DNA of 62,042 bases from Sphingobacterium sp. (GTDB taxonomy: Bacteria; Bacteroidota; Bacteroidia; Sphingobacteriales; Sphingobacteriaceae), in NCBI GenBank assembly GCA_031253985.1, contig JAIRVH010000013.1, positions 1 through 62,042 on the forward strand, read 5' to 3'. Under the pieces are notes generated by a model, which was given only the letters and a program-made list of their open reading frames with translations, had not been told where the DNA came from and made no database searches. Position numbers and translations under genes: made by a program. How positions within the stretch are numbered: the first letter of the stretch is position 1; each line of letters begins with the position of its first letter. Positions 42,576 to 51,986 of this stretch are shown here, piece by piece.

Positions 42576-44264
42576 TTAAAGATTTCCTTTTTTTAATTCA
42601 TTTACAGCAAAATCTACAGCCCTAGCTGTAAAAGCCATATAGGTAAGCGACGGATTTACACAGGAAGATGAGGTCATAAAGGCCCCATCTGTCACAAAGA
42701 CATTTTTTGCATCCCAGACTTGGTTAAATTTATTTAATACCGAAGTTTTCGGATTCTCACCCATACGCGCTGTTCCCATTTCGTGAATTCCCTGCCCCAT
42801 GCTAAATCCATTGTCGTAACTCTTTATATCTTTTACGCCAATCGACTCCAACATTTCCATCATCTCATTGCTTGCGTCGACGCGTATTTTCCGCTCATTC
42901 TCCCTGATCTCGGCATCTATTGCCAATACAGGCAGGCCCCACTTATCCTTTATAGATGAATCCAATAAAACCTTATTTTCGTGGTATGGAAGAATTTCAC
43001 CAAATGCGGTGAAACCAATTCCCCAACTTCCGGGCTCAGCAATCGCATCTTTCCAGGCTCCGCCCACAGCCATATTGTCGACCTTTCCTGACCATTGCCC
43101 CCTCGAGGCTCCGCCCTGGTAGCCAAAACCACGAATATAATCTCGCTTTTTTGTGTCTCCGGCAATATTAGCAAATCGGGGTACATACAATCCATTCGCT
43201 CGTCGTCCAAAAATGTACTTGTCCTCGTAGCCCTCAACCCTACCTCCGGCACCGCTATTTAACATGTGATCCATCAGATTATGCCCCAGTTCACCACTGC
43301 TACTTCCTAGCCCACCGTCCCACACATCAGTGGCCGAATTCATCAATATCCAGGTAGAATTTAAGGTCGATGCACATACAAAGACAACTTTCGCAAAGTA
43401 CGTATAGGTTTGATTCGTCTCTGCATCAACGATTTCAACTCCTTTAGCTTTCTGTGTGTCTTTATCATAAATAATATTCTTTACAATTGAAAATGGCCGC
43501 AAGGTTAGTTTTCCGGTCTTCATCGCAGCTGGTAATGTAGAAGACTGTGTGCTGAAATAAGCGCCGAAATTACAACCGAGCCAACATTTATTCTGGTATT
43601 GACAGTTAACACGACCATGATGGGGCACCGTAATGTTGGCTACCCGACCAATTATAAAGTGCCGTTTGCCCTGGTAGCGTCTTTTCAGGCGTTCCGCAAG
43701 ATCTTTTTCCACAATATTCATATCCATCGGTGGCATAAAATCGCCATCAGGCAATACTGCAATACCATCTCTGTTACCCGAAATACCAGCAAATTTTTCA
43801 ACATAACTGTACCAGGGCGCAATGTCTTTATAACGTACAGGCCAATCGACACCATGGCCGTCCTTGCTATTAGCCTCAAAATCAATATCTGAAAGTCGAT
43901 AGCTCTGTCTTCCCCACATCAGCGAGCGTCCGCCGACATGATACCCTCTAAACCAATTAAAAGGCTTCACCTCTTTATAAGGACTTTCTGTCTCATTAGT
44001 CCAAAAGTCAATATTTCCTTCGTTCATCCATTGATTTTTAATCCCAAAAGGTAAATAGTGCTGTGCACGATCTAAAGGCACCTTACCGCGATGCGGAAAA
44101 TCCCAGGGATCTTTGTTTGGTGATGGATAATCTTTGATATGCTCAATATTGCGTCCTCTTTCTAACATGATGGTCTTAAGACCACGTTCTGTTAGTTCCT
44201 TCGCTGCCCAGCCACCCGTGATTCCAGACCCGATGACAATAGCATCATAAACATTATTTGCCAT
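42576..44264 (-). CDS. GMC family flavoprotein sugar dehydrogenase
   Basis: A 562-aa GMC oxidoreductase. FAD-binding GSGITGGWAAKEL at residues 12-24 with the ribose-binding LERG following; SLMWGRQSYRL near 115; catalytic His probably in GIHEMGTARMG near 500; C-terminal VTDGAFMTSSSCVNPSLTYMA. It has no own signal peptide, so it would be carried by the Tat-type small subunit encoded next. The pair resembles glucoside 3-dehydrogenases, which oxidise sugars at C3. A cytochrome c partner is not seen in the window. The isomerase and Gfo/Idh/MocA genes diverge from it. Confidence 0.9.
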   Translation of the reverse strand: MANNVYDAIVIGSGITGGWAAKELTERGLKTIMLERGRNIEHIKDYPSPNKDPWDFPHRGKVPLDRAQHYLPFGIKNQWMNEGNIDFWTNETESPYKEVKPFNWFRGYHVGGRSLMWGRQSYRLSDIDFEANSKDGHGVDWPVRYKDIAPWYSYVEKFAGISGNRDGIAVLPDGDFMPPMDMNIVEKDLAERLKRRYQGKRHFIIGRVANITVPHHGRVNCQYQNKCWLGCNFGAYFSTQSSTLPAAMKTGKLTLRPFSIVKNIIYDKDTQKAKGVEIVDAETNQTYTYFAKVVFVCASTLNSTWILMNSATDVWDGGLGSSSGELGHNLMDHMLNSGAGGRVEGYEDKYIFGRRANGLYVPRFANIAGDTKKRDYIRGFGYQGGASRGQWSGKVDNMAVGGAWKDAIAEPGSWGIGFTAFGEILPYHENKVLLDSSIKDKWGLPVLAIDAEIRENERKIRVDASNEMMEMLESIGVKDIKSYDNGFSMGQGIHEMGTARMGENPKTSVLNKFNQVWDAKNVFVTDGAFMTSSSCVNPSLTYMAFTARAVDFAVNELKKGNL

Positions 44265-44445
44265 GTATTTTTAATTGGTTTATTTGGTTATTACTCCAAT
44301 AGAACATTTCCAAATCAAAATTGCCAGGTTACCTATGAGCTAATCAGACGCTCGACAGTTACATCCTATTGACAAGGCCATTGTATTTCTTCTCAGAGAT
44401 GGAAAGTATCTTTTAAAACAAGTTTAAGGTTTTTTTTTGATTTTA

Positions 44446-44461
44446 TTGCAACCGGTTGCAA
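44446..44461. promoter_or_regulatory. LacI-family operator (perfect 16-bp palindrome)
   Basis: TTGCAACCGGTTGCAA is perfectly symmetric and fits the LacI/GalR consensus TGnAAnCGnTTnCA at every position. It lies between divergent sugar-oxidation genes, 181 nt from the GMC start and 144 nt from the isomerase start. No LacI-type gene is in the window. Confidence 0.8.
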
Positions 44462-44605
44462 ATTTTTGTAATATTGTATTAAACAAGCGGGTAGCTTGGA
44501 TAACCAGATTATAATATTATAAACTACAGACCAAATCAACGCATTAGACTAATCTCTTAATGATCTGTTTTGTGCTTCACATGGTCTCTTCAAAATGTAA
44601 CAGAT

Positions 44606-45658
44606 ATGACAACAATTAAAGGTCCTGCCATCTTTCTTGCACAATTTATCGGGGATGAACCTCCATTTAATTCTTTGGACGACATCTGTCAGTGGGCAGC
44701 ATCGCTGGGTTACAAAGGCATTCAGCTCCCGACTTCAGATGCTCGTTTTATAGATCTTGAAAGAGCGGCACTCGACAAAAAATATGCACTTGATCTAACG
44801 GCTAAAGTACGCTCTTATGGTTTGGAAATCACAGAGCTTTCAACCCACCTCCAAGGACAATTGGTCGCTGTACACCCCAGTTTTGATGATCTATTTGATG
44901 CCTTTGCGCCACAGCAGCTGCATGGTAATCCGAAAGCTCGCCAAGAATGGGCAATTCAGCAACTAAAATATGCCGTACAGGCCTCACACAACCTCGGACT
45001 TAAAGCATTGGCGACATTTAGCGGTGCCTTTCTATGGCCATTTGTCTACCCTTGGCCGCAAAGACCTGCTAATCTGATTGAAACTGGATTTGCCGAACTT
45101 GCAAAATTATGGCTGCCCATTCTTGATGAATGTGAAGTGTACGATGTCGACCTCTGTTATGAATTACACCCTGGCGAGGATCTCCATGATGGCGTCACTT
45201 TCGATCTGTTTTTAGCGAATGTAAATTACCACAAACGGGCAAACATTCTCTATGATCCCTCCCACTTTGTCCTTCAATGTCTTGACTACCTTCAGTTCAT
45301 CGATATCTATCACGAGCGAATTAAAATGTTTCATGTCAAAGATGCTGAATTCACTCCTTCTGGCCGACAAGGCGTCTATGGCGGCTTTCAGAACTGGCAA
45401 TCAAGAGCTGGCCGATTCAGATCAATTGGTGACGGACAGGTTGATTTTAAGGCTATATTTACCAAACTCACACAATATGACTTTCAAGGCTGGGCGGTGC
45501 TGGAATGGGAATGTGCCTTCAAAAATTCTGAGGACGGTGCACGAGAAGGTGCCTTGCATATAAAAGATTATATTATTCGCGTTACCGATAAAGCATTTGA
45601 TAATTTTGCAGCTGTCGAAACAAATGACAGCCTTAATCGCAAGCTATTGGGTTTGTAA
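44606..45658 (+). CDS. Sugar phosphate isomerase/epimerase (AP endonuclease 2 fold)
   Basis: A xylose-isomerase-like TIM barrel of 350 aa from ATG 44606 (a TTG at 44570 is less likely). Metal ligands appear in CYELHPGEDLHDG, NILYDPSHFVLQ, IKMFHVKDAEF and VLEWECAFK, the Glu-Asp/His-His-Glu set of the family. Such enzymes in sugar-oxidation loci act on keto sugars as epimerase, isomerase or lyase. It is followed after 32 nt by the Gfo/Idh/MocA gene and preceded by the LacI-type operator. Confidence 0.88.
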   Translation: MTTIKGPAIFLAQFIGDEPPFNSLDDICQWAASLGYKGIQLPTSDARFIDLERAALDKKYALDLTAKVRSYGLEITELSTHLQGQLVAVHPSFDDLFDAFAPQQLHGNPKARQEWAIQQLKYAVQASHNLGLKALATFSGAFLWPFVYPWPQRPANLIETGFAELAKLWLPILDECEVYDVDLCYELHPGEDLHDGVTFDLFLANVNYHKRANILYDPSHFVLQCLDYLQFIDIYHERIKMFHVKDAEFTPSGRQGVYGGFQNWQSRAGRFRSIGDGQVDFKAIFTKLTQYDFQGWAVLEWECAFKNSEDGAREGALHIKDYIIRVTDKAFDNFAAVETNDSLNRKLLGL

Positions 45659-45690
45659 ACAAATGATATCCTCATTATAAATTTAACTTT

Positions 45691-46848
45691 ATGAGCAATA
45701 TGAAATTAAAAATGGGTATGATTGGCGGCGGGAAGAATGCATTTATAGGTGCCGTACACCGCATGGCAGCGGGAATCGATGGCCACATTGAATTATGTTG
45801 CGGCGCACTGAGTTCCGATCCTCTTGTTGCAAAAGAATCCGGTGAACTGCTGGGGCTCCCAAAAGAAAGGGTTTATACAAGTTACCAGGAAATGATTAAG
45901 CGGGAAAGTGAACTTCCTCCACATGACCGCATGAATTTCGTCAGCATTGTCACACCTAACTTTGCTCATTTTGAACCCGCAATGATGGCGCTCGAATATG
46001 GTTTTCATGTTGTGCTGGAAAAGCCAATGACTTTTACACTGGAACAGGCGCTGATGCTCCAGAAAAAGGTTGAAGAAACGGGATTGATGCTTTGTGTAAC
46101 TTATACCTACGCTGCTTATCCAATGGTAAAGCAAGCCCGTCAGCTTGTTAGAGACGGTCAATTAGGTACAATTAGAAAAATTATGGTTGAGTATCCTCAA
46201 GGCTGGCTGAGTAAAATGATCGAAAATGGACTTTCACTTGCCTTTTGGCGGACAGATCCCGAAAAGAGCGGAAAAAGCGGTTGCATGGGTGATATCGGAA
46301 CACACGCCGCACATCTGGCAGAATATATTTCGGGCTTGAAAATCACTAAAATGTGTGCCGATCTTCAAACGTTCGTAGCAGGGAGAAAACTTGAAGATGA
46401 CGGCAATATATTACTTGGCTTTGAAAATGGTGCTACCGGCGTACTATCGGCCTCTCAGGTCGCTGCGGGAGAAGAGAATGCGCTAAAAATTAGAATATAT
46501 GGTGAAAATGGGGGATTGGAATGGAACCAACAGGATGCTAATACACTCCTATTTAAACAACTCGACGCACCAACGCAGATATTTCGGGCAGGTCAACAAT
46601 ATCTTTCTGCAAGTGCAAAACACAATATTCGTTTGCCAGCCGGTCACCCGGAAGGCTATATTGAGGCTTTTGCAAATATCTATAGAAATTTTGCAGTTTC
46701 TCTTTTAACCACCATGCAAGGCATAACTCCGAAAGAAGAGGACATGGACTTTCCAACTGTTGTTGATGGCGTTCGTGGCATGAAATTTCTAGAAACGGTA
46801 ATCGCTTCAGGAAAATCAGAACAAAAATGGACCGATTTTTTAAATTAA
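45691..46848 (+). CDS. Gfo/Idh/MocA family oxidoreductase
   Basis: A 385-aa dehydrogenase. Rossmann motif GMIGGGKNAFIGAVHR at residues 8-24; LEKPMTFT near 113 carries the EKP motif with the cofactor/active-site Lys; GDIGTHAAHLAEY near 198 holds the catalytic Asp/His. It oxidises or reduces sugars with NAD(P). Paired with the upstream isomerase in one operon. Together with the divergent GMC pair the set fits a 3-keto-sugar route: periplasmic oxidation, cytosolic processing. Confidence 0.92.
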   Translation: MSNMKLKMGMIGGGKNAFIGAVHRMAAGIDGHIELCCGALSSDPLVAKESGELLGLPKERVYTSYQEMIKRESELPPHDRMNFVSIVTPNFAHFEPAMMALEYGFHVVLEKPMTFTLEQALMLQKKVEETGLMLCVTYTYAAYPMVKQARQLVRDGQLGTIRKIMVEYPQGWLSKMIENGLSLAFWRTDPEKSGKSGCMGDIGTHAAHLAEYISGLKITKMCADLQTFVAGRKLEDDGNILLGFENGATGVLSASQVAAGEENALKIRIYGENGGLEWNQQDANTLLFKQLDAPTQIFRAGQQYLSASAKHNIRLPAGHPEGYIEAFANIYRNFAVSLLTTMQGITPKEEDMDFPTVVDGVRGMKFLETVIASGKSEQKWTDFLN

Positions 46849-46868
46849 ATATCAACTGATAGTGAATA

Positions 46869-46908
46869 ACCGATGTGGTTTGTCTGCTCGAATACAAACC
46901 ACATCGGT
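46869..46908. terminator. Bidirectional terminator hairpin
   Basis: A 15-bp perfect stem (46869-46883 with 46894-46908) and 10-nt loop between two converging genes. The T tract is weak (TCATATTTC). Confidence 0.6.
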
Positions 46909-46915
46909 CATATTT

Positions 46916-48142
46916 CTAGTTCTTCCTGATGGATGGCGATATCTGATTTAAATAACTTTCATAATTTGAATAGGGTTCCTTCGTCCTTCCATTTGGTTTT
47001 AGATAAAGAAATCCAGCTTTATTGTCCAAAATTACATTGAAATGGTTGAGAATCTGATTACCAAACAAACTCGATTTTCCATTGGGTTTGGCCGGATCAG
47101 CTGCATTAGTCACAATATCTTTAAATTCTACATCAGCAATCGTAGCGTCTAAACGAATGATCTTACGATTATTAACAACTGTCAGTGGCGTTAACTTGTT
47201 CCAAATATTGCCTGTACCCGTAAAATCCTCCCCCAGAAGCATAGTGCCGTCACGTCCAGTATCAAAAAGAAACCAGAAATCATATTGCCGCTTATTATGC
47301 CTAATAACAGCTTGAAACTTCGGCCGATTCTGCTCATAAAATATGGGAAGCTTTTTATAGGCACCTGTTTTCAACGGTAGCTCGCGGTGCACGATAAATT
47401 CCATTTTATCGTAATCTATCTCAATAATATAATTGCGAAAAAAACTATTGCCTATAATGACGTCTTCATGGGATTTCATATTGCCAACCTCTGTTAACGA
47501 CACACCTTTCCAATCAATCGACCCTATGTTCAACTGATTTTCCAAGCTCGTGCGTTCGCTATTCACACCCTCTGTATTTGAAACCGTAGTAAACGAAGAA
47601 AATGATAAATCTAGTCTTTCTGAGCTGTTCCTGTTAACAACACCGGTTCCAGCGCCTAAATCAAACTGTATATTAACCTCTTTTTTGTTAATTGACCCAT
47701 TCAGGAAAATTCGGGAGCCGATGAGCCTAAATGGCATTCGAACAGGGAATAGATCTTGGCTATCCATTGAAGGTAAATCTGGCGGTAGCTGAGCGCTAAT
47801 ACGAACATGACAGGTATCTTTGTTATTTAATAGAACAATAAAATCATAAGATTTTCCCGGTTCAGTGGCGACGGTCAGTTCTTCCTGATCTGTTTTGAAA
47901 ATAACGGTACTCCTCTGTCCCGGAATATTGACGAAATAGGTGTCCGGTTTTGTTAGAGGATCTAATTTCCAGTCAACGCGACAATGGGCGCCATCTTTAA
48001 TAACTACTTTCTCAGATAAGGCTTTAATGAGAGGAATTTTAACTTGGGCGAAGCTGTTCCATGCGGCTGAAAAAATAAAAATAATAACAAGAGTTAGGCG
48101 GGCTAGATCGCCCTGGATTTTTTGATAGTTTATTGCTTCCAT
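46916..48142 (-). CDS. Exported retropepsin-like aspartyl protease family protein
   Basis: A hydrophobic N-terminal segment (LARLTLVIIFIFSAAWNSFA, residues 13-32) exports it. Two retropepsin-like halves follow: first motif FDLGAGTGVVN near 155 and second FLFDTGRDGTMLLG near 285, with IGNSFFRNYIIEIDYD and FGNQILNHFNVILD flap/strand motifs after each. The first active-site triad reads DLG rather than DTG, so catalysis by this copy is uncertain. Three CCCGACA repeats lie just upstream. From memory it is a common Bacteroidota family. Function unknown. Confidence 0.83.
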   Translation of the reverse strand: MEAINYQKIQGDLARLTLVIIFIFSAAWNSFAQVKIPLIKALSEKVVIKDGAHCRVDWKLDPLTKPDTYFVNIPGQRSTVIFKTDQEELTVATEPGKSYDFIVLLNNKDTCHVRISAQLPPDLPSMDSQDLFPVRMPFRLIGSRIFLNGSINKKEVNIQFDLGAGTGVVNRNSSERLDLSFSSFTTVSNTEGVNSERTSLENQLNIGSIDWKGVSLTEVGNMKSHEDVIIGNSFFRNYIIEIDYDKMEFIVHRELPLKTGAYKKLPIFYEQNRPKFQAVIRHNKRQYDFWFLFDTGRDGTMLLGEDFTGTGNIWNKLTPLTVVNNRKIIRLDATIADVEFKDIVTNAADPAKPNGKSSLFGNQILNHFNVILDNKAGFLYLKPNGRTKEPYSNYESYLNQISPSIRKN

Positions 48143-48204
48143 AATTTTGCTTTTTTGTCAAAATCAAAGAAAACAAATCGCAAAAGAAGAACGCTAGTCT
48201 ATTA

Positions 48205-48233
48205 CCCGACAATGTCCCGACAGGTACCCGACA
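48205..48233 (-). promoter_or_regulatory. Three CCCGACA repeats at 11-bp spacing
   Basis: CCCGACA begins at 48205, 48216 and 48227 (TGTCGGG on the minus strand), one helical turn apart, 63 nt before the retropepsin-like gene start and just after the XRE gene stop. Iterated sites of this kind fit cooperative regulator binding. Confidence 0.6.
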
Positions 48234-48248
48234 ATTGCTTGCAGGCAC

Positions 48249-48791
48249 TTACAGAATACTAACATCCGGCAAAATTCGTTTATTTCCATCTTTATTTAAT
48301 GCGATGGCATTGCGTAATATAACAATCACATTCGCAAGAATCCAGAACAAAGGAATCAATAACTTCACATTACTTTCAACACCTACCCAATCGTTGAGGA
48401 TAAACATAATAATCATCAAGATAACAGCTATTAATGTAGATAAGATCTGAATAGAAATAAGCTGGCGAATCTTTCGGCAATTCTGTTTTTTAAATAACAT
48501 AATTGCTACTGGAACCAAAACATTTAATGGTGGCAGGATAGAAAAAGGCAAAGAGGAAAGGTTGATGATCTTAACCCACAGCAAGTTTTCCGATTCCTCT
48601 TTTGTGTCGGGAGAAGAAAGTGCCGATTCATCCACGTTTAACGCCTGGGCCAAAGCACGAAGCGTATAACCTTTGGGTGCCTGCCCCGCCTCAATGCGTT
48701 GAATTGTTCTAACCGAAATACCTGACCTTTGCGCGACTTCTTCCTGCGTTAGGTAAAGTTTCTCCCGTAATAACTGCAATTTGCTCATCAT
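48249..48791 (-). CDS. XRE-type HTH protein with membrane domain (DUF4870-like)
   Basis: An N-terminal XRE HTH (about 5-62; LREKLYLTQEEVAQRSGISVRTIQRIEAG) and, from about residue 70, three or four hydrophobic helices (LPPLNVLVPVAIMLF, LISIQILSTLIAVILMIIMFIL, LLIPLFWILANVIVILRNAIAL) resembling DUF4870. So a membrane-tethered DNA-binding protein. This HTH plus small membrane domain is common in Bacteroidota, but its role is unknown. The retropepsin-like gene follows on the same strand. Confidence 0.88.
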   Translation of the reverse strand: MMSKLQLLREKLYLTQEEVAQRSGISVRTIQRIEAGQAPKGYTLRALAQALNVDESALSSPDTKEESENLLWVKIINLSSLPFSILPPLNVLVPVAIMLFKKQNCRKIRQLISIQILSTLIAVILMIIMFILNDWVGVESNVKLLIPLFWILANVIVILRNAIALNKDGNKRILPDVSIL

Positions 48792-48853
48792 AATAATTGG
48801 ATTCTCCTAACAAATTTACAGAATTAAGGATTAATATTTGCGTAATTCAATTT

Positions 48854-49861
48854 CTACGATTGATCAGACGGGTGTGGATCTTCGTCTATCGTTATTGTTT
48901 GCTCCTCCTGTGTCAGCGGAGCCGGAGGAATTTCGACCACATTTCTTTCGATCTCCTGCGTTTCGACATGAACAGCATATTGCGAAGGCTCAATTGGAAT
49001 ACCCATGACAGTAGCATATTCCCTAGTGTAAATCGCACCAAAATATAAAATGGCAGCTGTATAATAGACCCAAAGTAGGATCAGCACAAATGAACCTGCG
49101 GCACCATAGGTATCTTGTGTCGCTGAGTGCTCCAAATAAACTCCAATTAAATACCGGCCTAGTACAAATAAAATCGAGGTGAATAAAGCACCTGCCCGTA
49201 CCGTCCGCCAATGTATATTGACATCCGGAAGAACTTTAAATATGACACTAAATAACAAAAATATAATTCCAAAAGATAAGGCAAAGTTAATCCCATTCAT
49301 CAACATCACGGTCATATCCGGAAAATAGCGCTGTAGTTGATCTGTCGCCGCTAAAATTACACCATTGACAATTAGCGTGACAACCAACAAAAATCCTAAA
49401 CCAATAACCAATGAGGAAGACAACAGCCTGTCCTGAATTAATTTTAGCCAACCTTTCTTCGGTTTTGCACGTACATGCCAAATCTTATTAATCGAATTTT
49501 GGATATCCCCAAAGACTGTCGTCGCTCCTAAAATCAACGTAATCCCACTGATAAGTAAAGCTAGGTTTGACTTTCCTGAAAGCTGTAAATTCTGAATAAC
49601 TTCCTGGATCTGTTTAGCAGCACTATTTCCCACAAAACCACGCAGCTCCATAAACACCTTCCCCTCAATAGCATCTTCTCCATAAAAAATCCCGGCCAAC
49701 GCAATCATTAAAACGAATATTGGACCAATCGAGAAAACAGTATAATAGGATAATGATGCGCTGTACTTCATCGAATCCTCATTTAGAAATCCCGAGATAG
49801 TACTCTTCAAAATTCGCCAATAGGTTTTTAACTTATTTCTACTTTTTGTTCTTATATCCAT
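48854..49861 (-). CDS. YihY/BrkB family inner-membrane protein
   Basis: A six-helix membrane protein of the YihY (UPF0761/BrkB) family. SMKYSASLSYYTVFSIGPIFVLMIALAG is the conserved start of the domain; GATTVFGDIQNSINKIWHVRAKP and TAGSFVLILLWVYYTAAILYFGA-like segments follow. The C-terminal 50 residues are an acidic hydrophilic tail. Name 'ribonuclease BN' is historical and wrong for this family; function is unclear. ATG 49861 (MDIRTKSRN) is preferred over the upstream ATG at 49885. Confidence 0.92.
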   Translation of the reverse strand: MDIRTKSRNKLKTYWRILKSTISGFLNEDSMKYSASLSYYTVFSIGPIFVLMIALAGIFYGEDAIEGKVFMELRGFVGNSAAKQIQEVIQNLQLSGKSNLALLISGITLILGATTVFGDIQNSINKIWHVRAKPKKGWLKLIQDRLLSSSLVIGLGFLLVVTLIVNGVILAATDQLQRYFPDMTVMLMNGINFALSFGIIFLLFSVIFKVLPDVNIHWRTVRAGALFTSILFVLGRYLIGVYLEHSATQDTYGAAGSFVLILLWVYYTAAILYFGAIYTREYATVMGIPIEPSQYAVHVETQEIERNVVEIPPAPLTQEEQTITIDEDPHPSDQS

Positions 49862-49929
49862 ATTCAAGTGCTTTGTTGTACACAAGAATAAACCGTTTAA
49901 ATACGAAGAAAGTTTGTTTTTAGCGCTTT

Positions 49930-51210
49930 TTAATGTGAATAATCTTCAATTGTTCCCCGGAGAACCAAATGATCATGTCCAGCCACTTTCAGACTGAGAT
50001 TAATATCTGAAGCAATAGCCTTCAATAATAGAATAGGCGATATCTTCACTTCATCGGGCCAATCCGCCAAATGCAGCGCTACGTTAGACAGCTCCACAGT
50101 CTTAGTGTATTTAGGCTGTAATTTATCAATATCTCTTGATGTTGATAAAATACTAAATTCATTATCCTGTTTTTGAAACCAGTGATAGAACAGTTTATTT
50201 GGAAGGAAATCGGAAAGGTAGTGATCACCCCGCATAGCTATTTTAATGTCGGGAACTTTCGTTTCATAGGGGGTTTTCTCTTCCACCGTTTCGAAATTTT
50301 CATCAACAGCATAATTAATAATCGTATCAGTTTGAACGACTTTATTTTTCAAAATCTCAATATCTACATAATTTCCGTCTAAATGTGCCATCAGAGAATC
50401 AGCGGCGATAGGAAATTCCTGAAGAACTTGTTTTAACTTATTTTTCAGCTGGATATTGGGAATATTGGCCCAGCCTTTACCAATGTAATTTGCGGATACG
50501 AGTTCGCGAACAAGATACTCTTTTGGAAAGTTCCAGTCTCTTGAAAAAAATTCGCCCGTAACATCGACGCGGTCTCCCTTCAATTCAAGTTCGATAAAAT
50601 TAGCTGTAGAAACGTCACTATAACGCAATGATTTACGTGTCAATGTACTTGGGCGGCTGATAAATTGTTCTATGGTTACCCAATCGTTTTTTGACTGAAT
50701 AAGCTGAATCATCTCATCCTTCTTTTTATCAAGATCAAAGCCCAAGCTTATCAACAAATCGTTTCCCTTCCAGACGAATGCGGTTTTATTCCTTTGATGG
50801 TAGGCATAACTTACATCCGGAGCAAGATTAGTTTCTATGGAATCAACCCGTATGGCATCCTTTAAAAAGGTCAAAAATTGTTGCTTATCTTTCAGCTGGA
50901 AAAAAGCATAAAAGTTCTTTGGATGGTCTTCCAAAGCGAAAAGGAATACATTCGCTTTGATATCAATCCCATTGTCTCTGAGTTTGCTTAATTTTTTACC
51001 AAAATCCTGCCCCTCTTTCTGTGCTGTCTGCCATTTATCGAAAAATTGGTTCAATAGAATATCGTCCAATGATACGGTCACTAAAGACTTGCTCTTTTTA
51101 TGGACCAATGATTTGTAAGACTGCTGCTGTCGAAGTATGTACCATCCCCAAGCAACGACTGCCGAAAATATAATAACACTTATTGTCCAAATTACTATTT
51201 TTTTTATCAT
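49930..51210 (-). CDS. Membrane-anchored hypothetical protein
   Basis: One N-terminal hydrophobic helix (IVIWTISVIIFSAVVAWGWYIL, residues 5-26), then a 400-residue domain probably outside the inner membrane. It alternates beta strands and helices (VFLFALEDHPKNFYAFFQLKDKQQFLTFL; TAFVWKGNDLLISLGFD), a pattern reminiscent of DUF3352-type proteins, but I cannot assign a family. No catalytic motif. It lies upstream of BrkB on the same strand (68 nt) and after a two-component pair. Confidence 0.75.
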   Translation of the reverse strand: MIKKIVIWTISVIIFSAVVAWGWYILRQQQSYKSLVHKKSKSLVTVSLDDILLNQFFDKWQTAQKEGQDFGKKLSKLRDNGIDIKANVFLFALEDHPKNFYAFFQLKDKQQFLTFLKDAIRVDSIETNLAPDVSYAYHQRNKTAFVWKGNDLLISLGFDLDKKKDEMIQLIQSKNDWVTIEQFISRPSTLTRKSLRYSDVSTANFIELELKGDRVDVTGEFFSRDWNFPKEYLVRELVSANYIGKGWANIPNIQLKNKLKQVLQEFPIAADSLMAHLDGNYVDIEILKNKVVQTDTIINYAVDENFETVEEKTPYETKVPDIKIAMRGDHYLSDFLPNKLFYHWFQKQDNEFSILSTSRDIDKLQPKYTKTVELSNVALHLADWPDEVKISPILLLKAIASDINLSLKVAGHDHLVLRGTIEDYSH

Positions 51211-51343
51211 CCTCAGTTACCTCAATTGAATATCCAATTTTTGAACATCCATCTGGTGAATTTTTTTTTAAATTAATAAAATCAAAAGTATCAAATGCAA
51301 GTCCATTTTTTCATCCCTGAATTCAGGGAATTGGATCATTTAA

Positions 51344-51982
51344 CTAAGCTTCCCTGATCAATCCATATTCTATGGCAGATTTTACCGCCGCAGTCACACT
51401 CTTGGTCTGAAATTTTTCCATTAGATTTTTCCGGTGGCTTTCCACCGTATGGGAACTGATAAATAAGGAATCCGCAATTTGATTTGTTGTCATTCCCTGG
51501 GCCACAAAAGAAAGAACTTCTTTTTCCCGGCGCGTTAATTTTGGCACCTGTTTCAAGCCCATTTCAGCTTTCTTATTTAAGATAGCCTGAGTTTTCGCAC
51601 AGATATATCGTTTTCCGACGAGAACGGTAGATATTGCAGCCAGTATTTCATCGCCATTTGCATTTTTCTGCAAATAGGCATTGGCTCCCTCATTCAAAAT
51701 ACTATTGATTACCGCAAATTCATTGTGAACACTAAATGCGATGATTTTCAAATCCGCATTCGTTTCTTTCAAACCTTTCACCAAGTCTATGCCATTAGCA
51801 TCAGGAAGATTAATATCCAACAACAATACCGAGGGTGCATCTACCGCAATATTTTGGAATAACTCACTGGCACTGGAATACATACCCACAACTTCAAAAT
51901 CTTCGTGGGCATTTATAATATTTTTCAATCCTTCAAGTAATAAAGGATGATCGTCTGTAATTGCTATTTTAATCATTCTCAA
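51344..51982 (-). CDS. NarL/LuxR family response regulator
   Basis: The receiver domain (about 1-122) has acidic pocket DDHP near 10-13, phospho-acceptor Asp in LLLDINLPD near 57, and Lys in LQKNANGDE near 107. The LuxR/GerE HTH (about 148-208) reads LTRREKEVLSFVAQGMTTNQIADSLFISSHTVESHRKNLMEKF. It is the cognate partner of the sensor kinase encoded 4 nt upstream. Its DNA targets are unknown; the anchored protein downstream could be one. Confidence 0.95.
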   Translation of the reverse strand: MRMIKIAITDDHPLLLEGLKNIINAHEDFEVVGMYSSASELFQNIAVDAPSVLLLDINLPDANGIDLVKGLKETNADLKIIAFSVHNEFAVINSILNEGANAYLQKNANGDEILAAISTVLVGKRYICAKTQAILNKKAEMGLKQVPKLTRREKEVLSFVAQGMTTNQIADSLFISSHTVESHRKNLMEKFQTKSVTAAVKSAIEYGLIREA

Positions 51983-51986
51983 AAAT

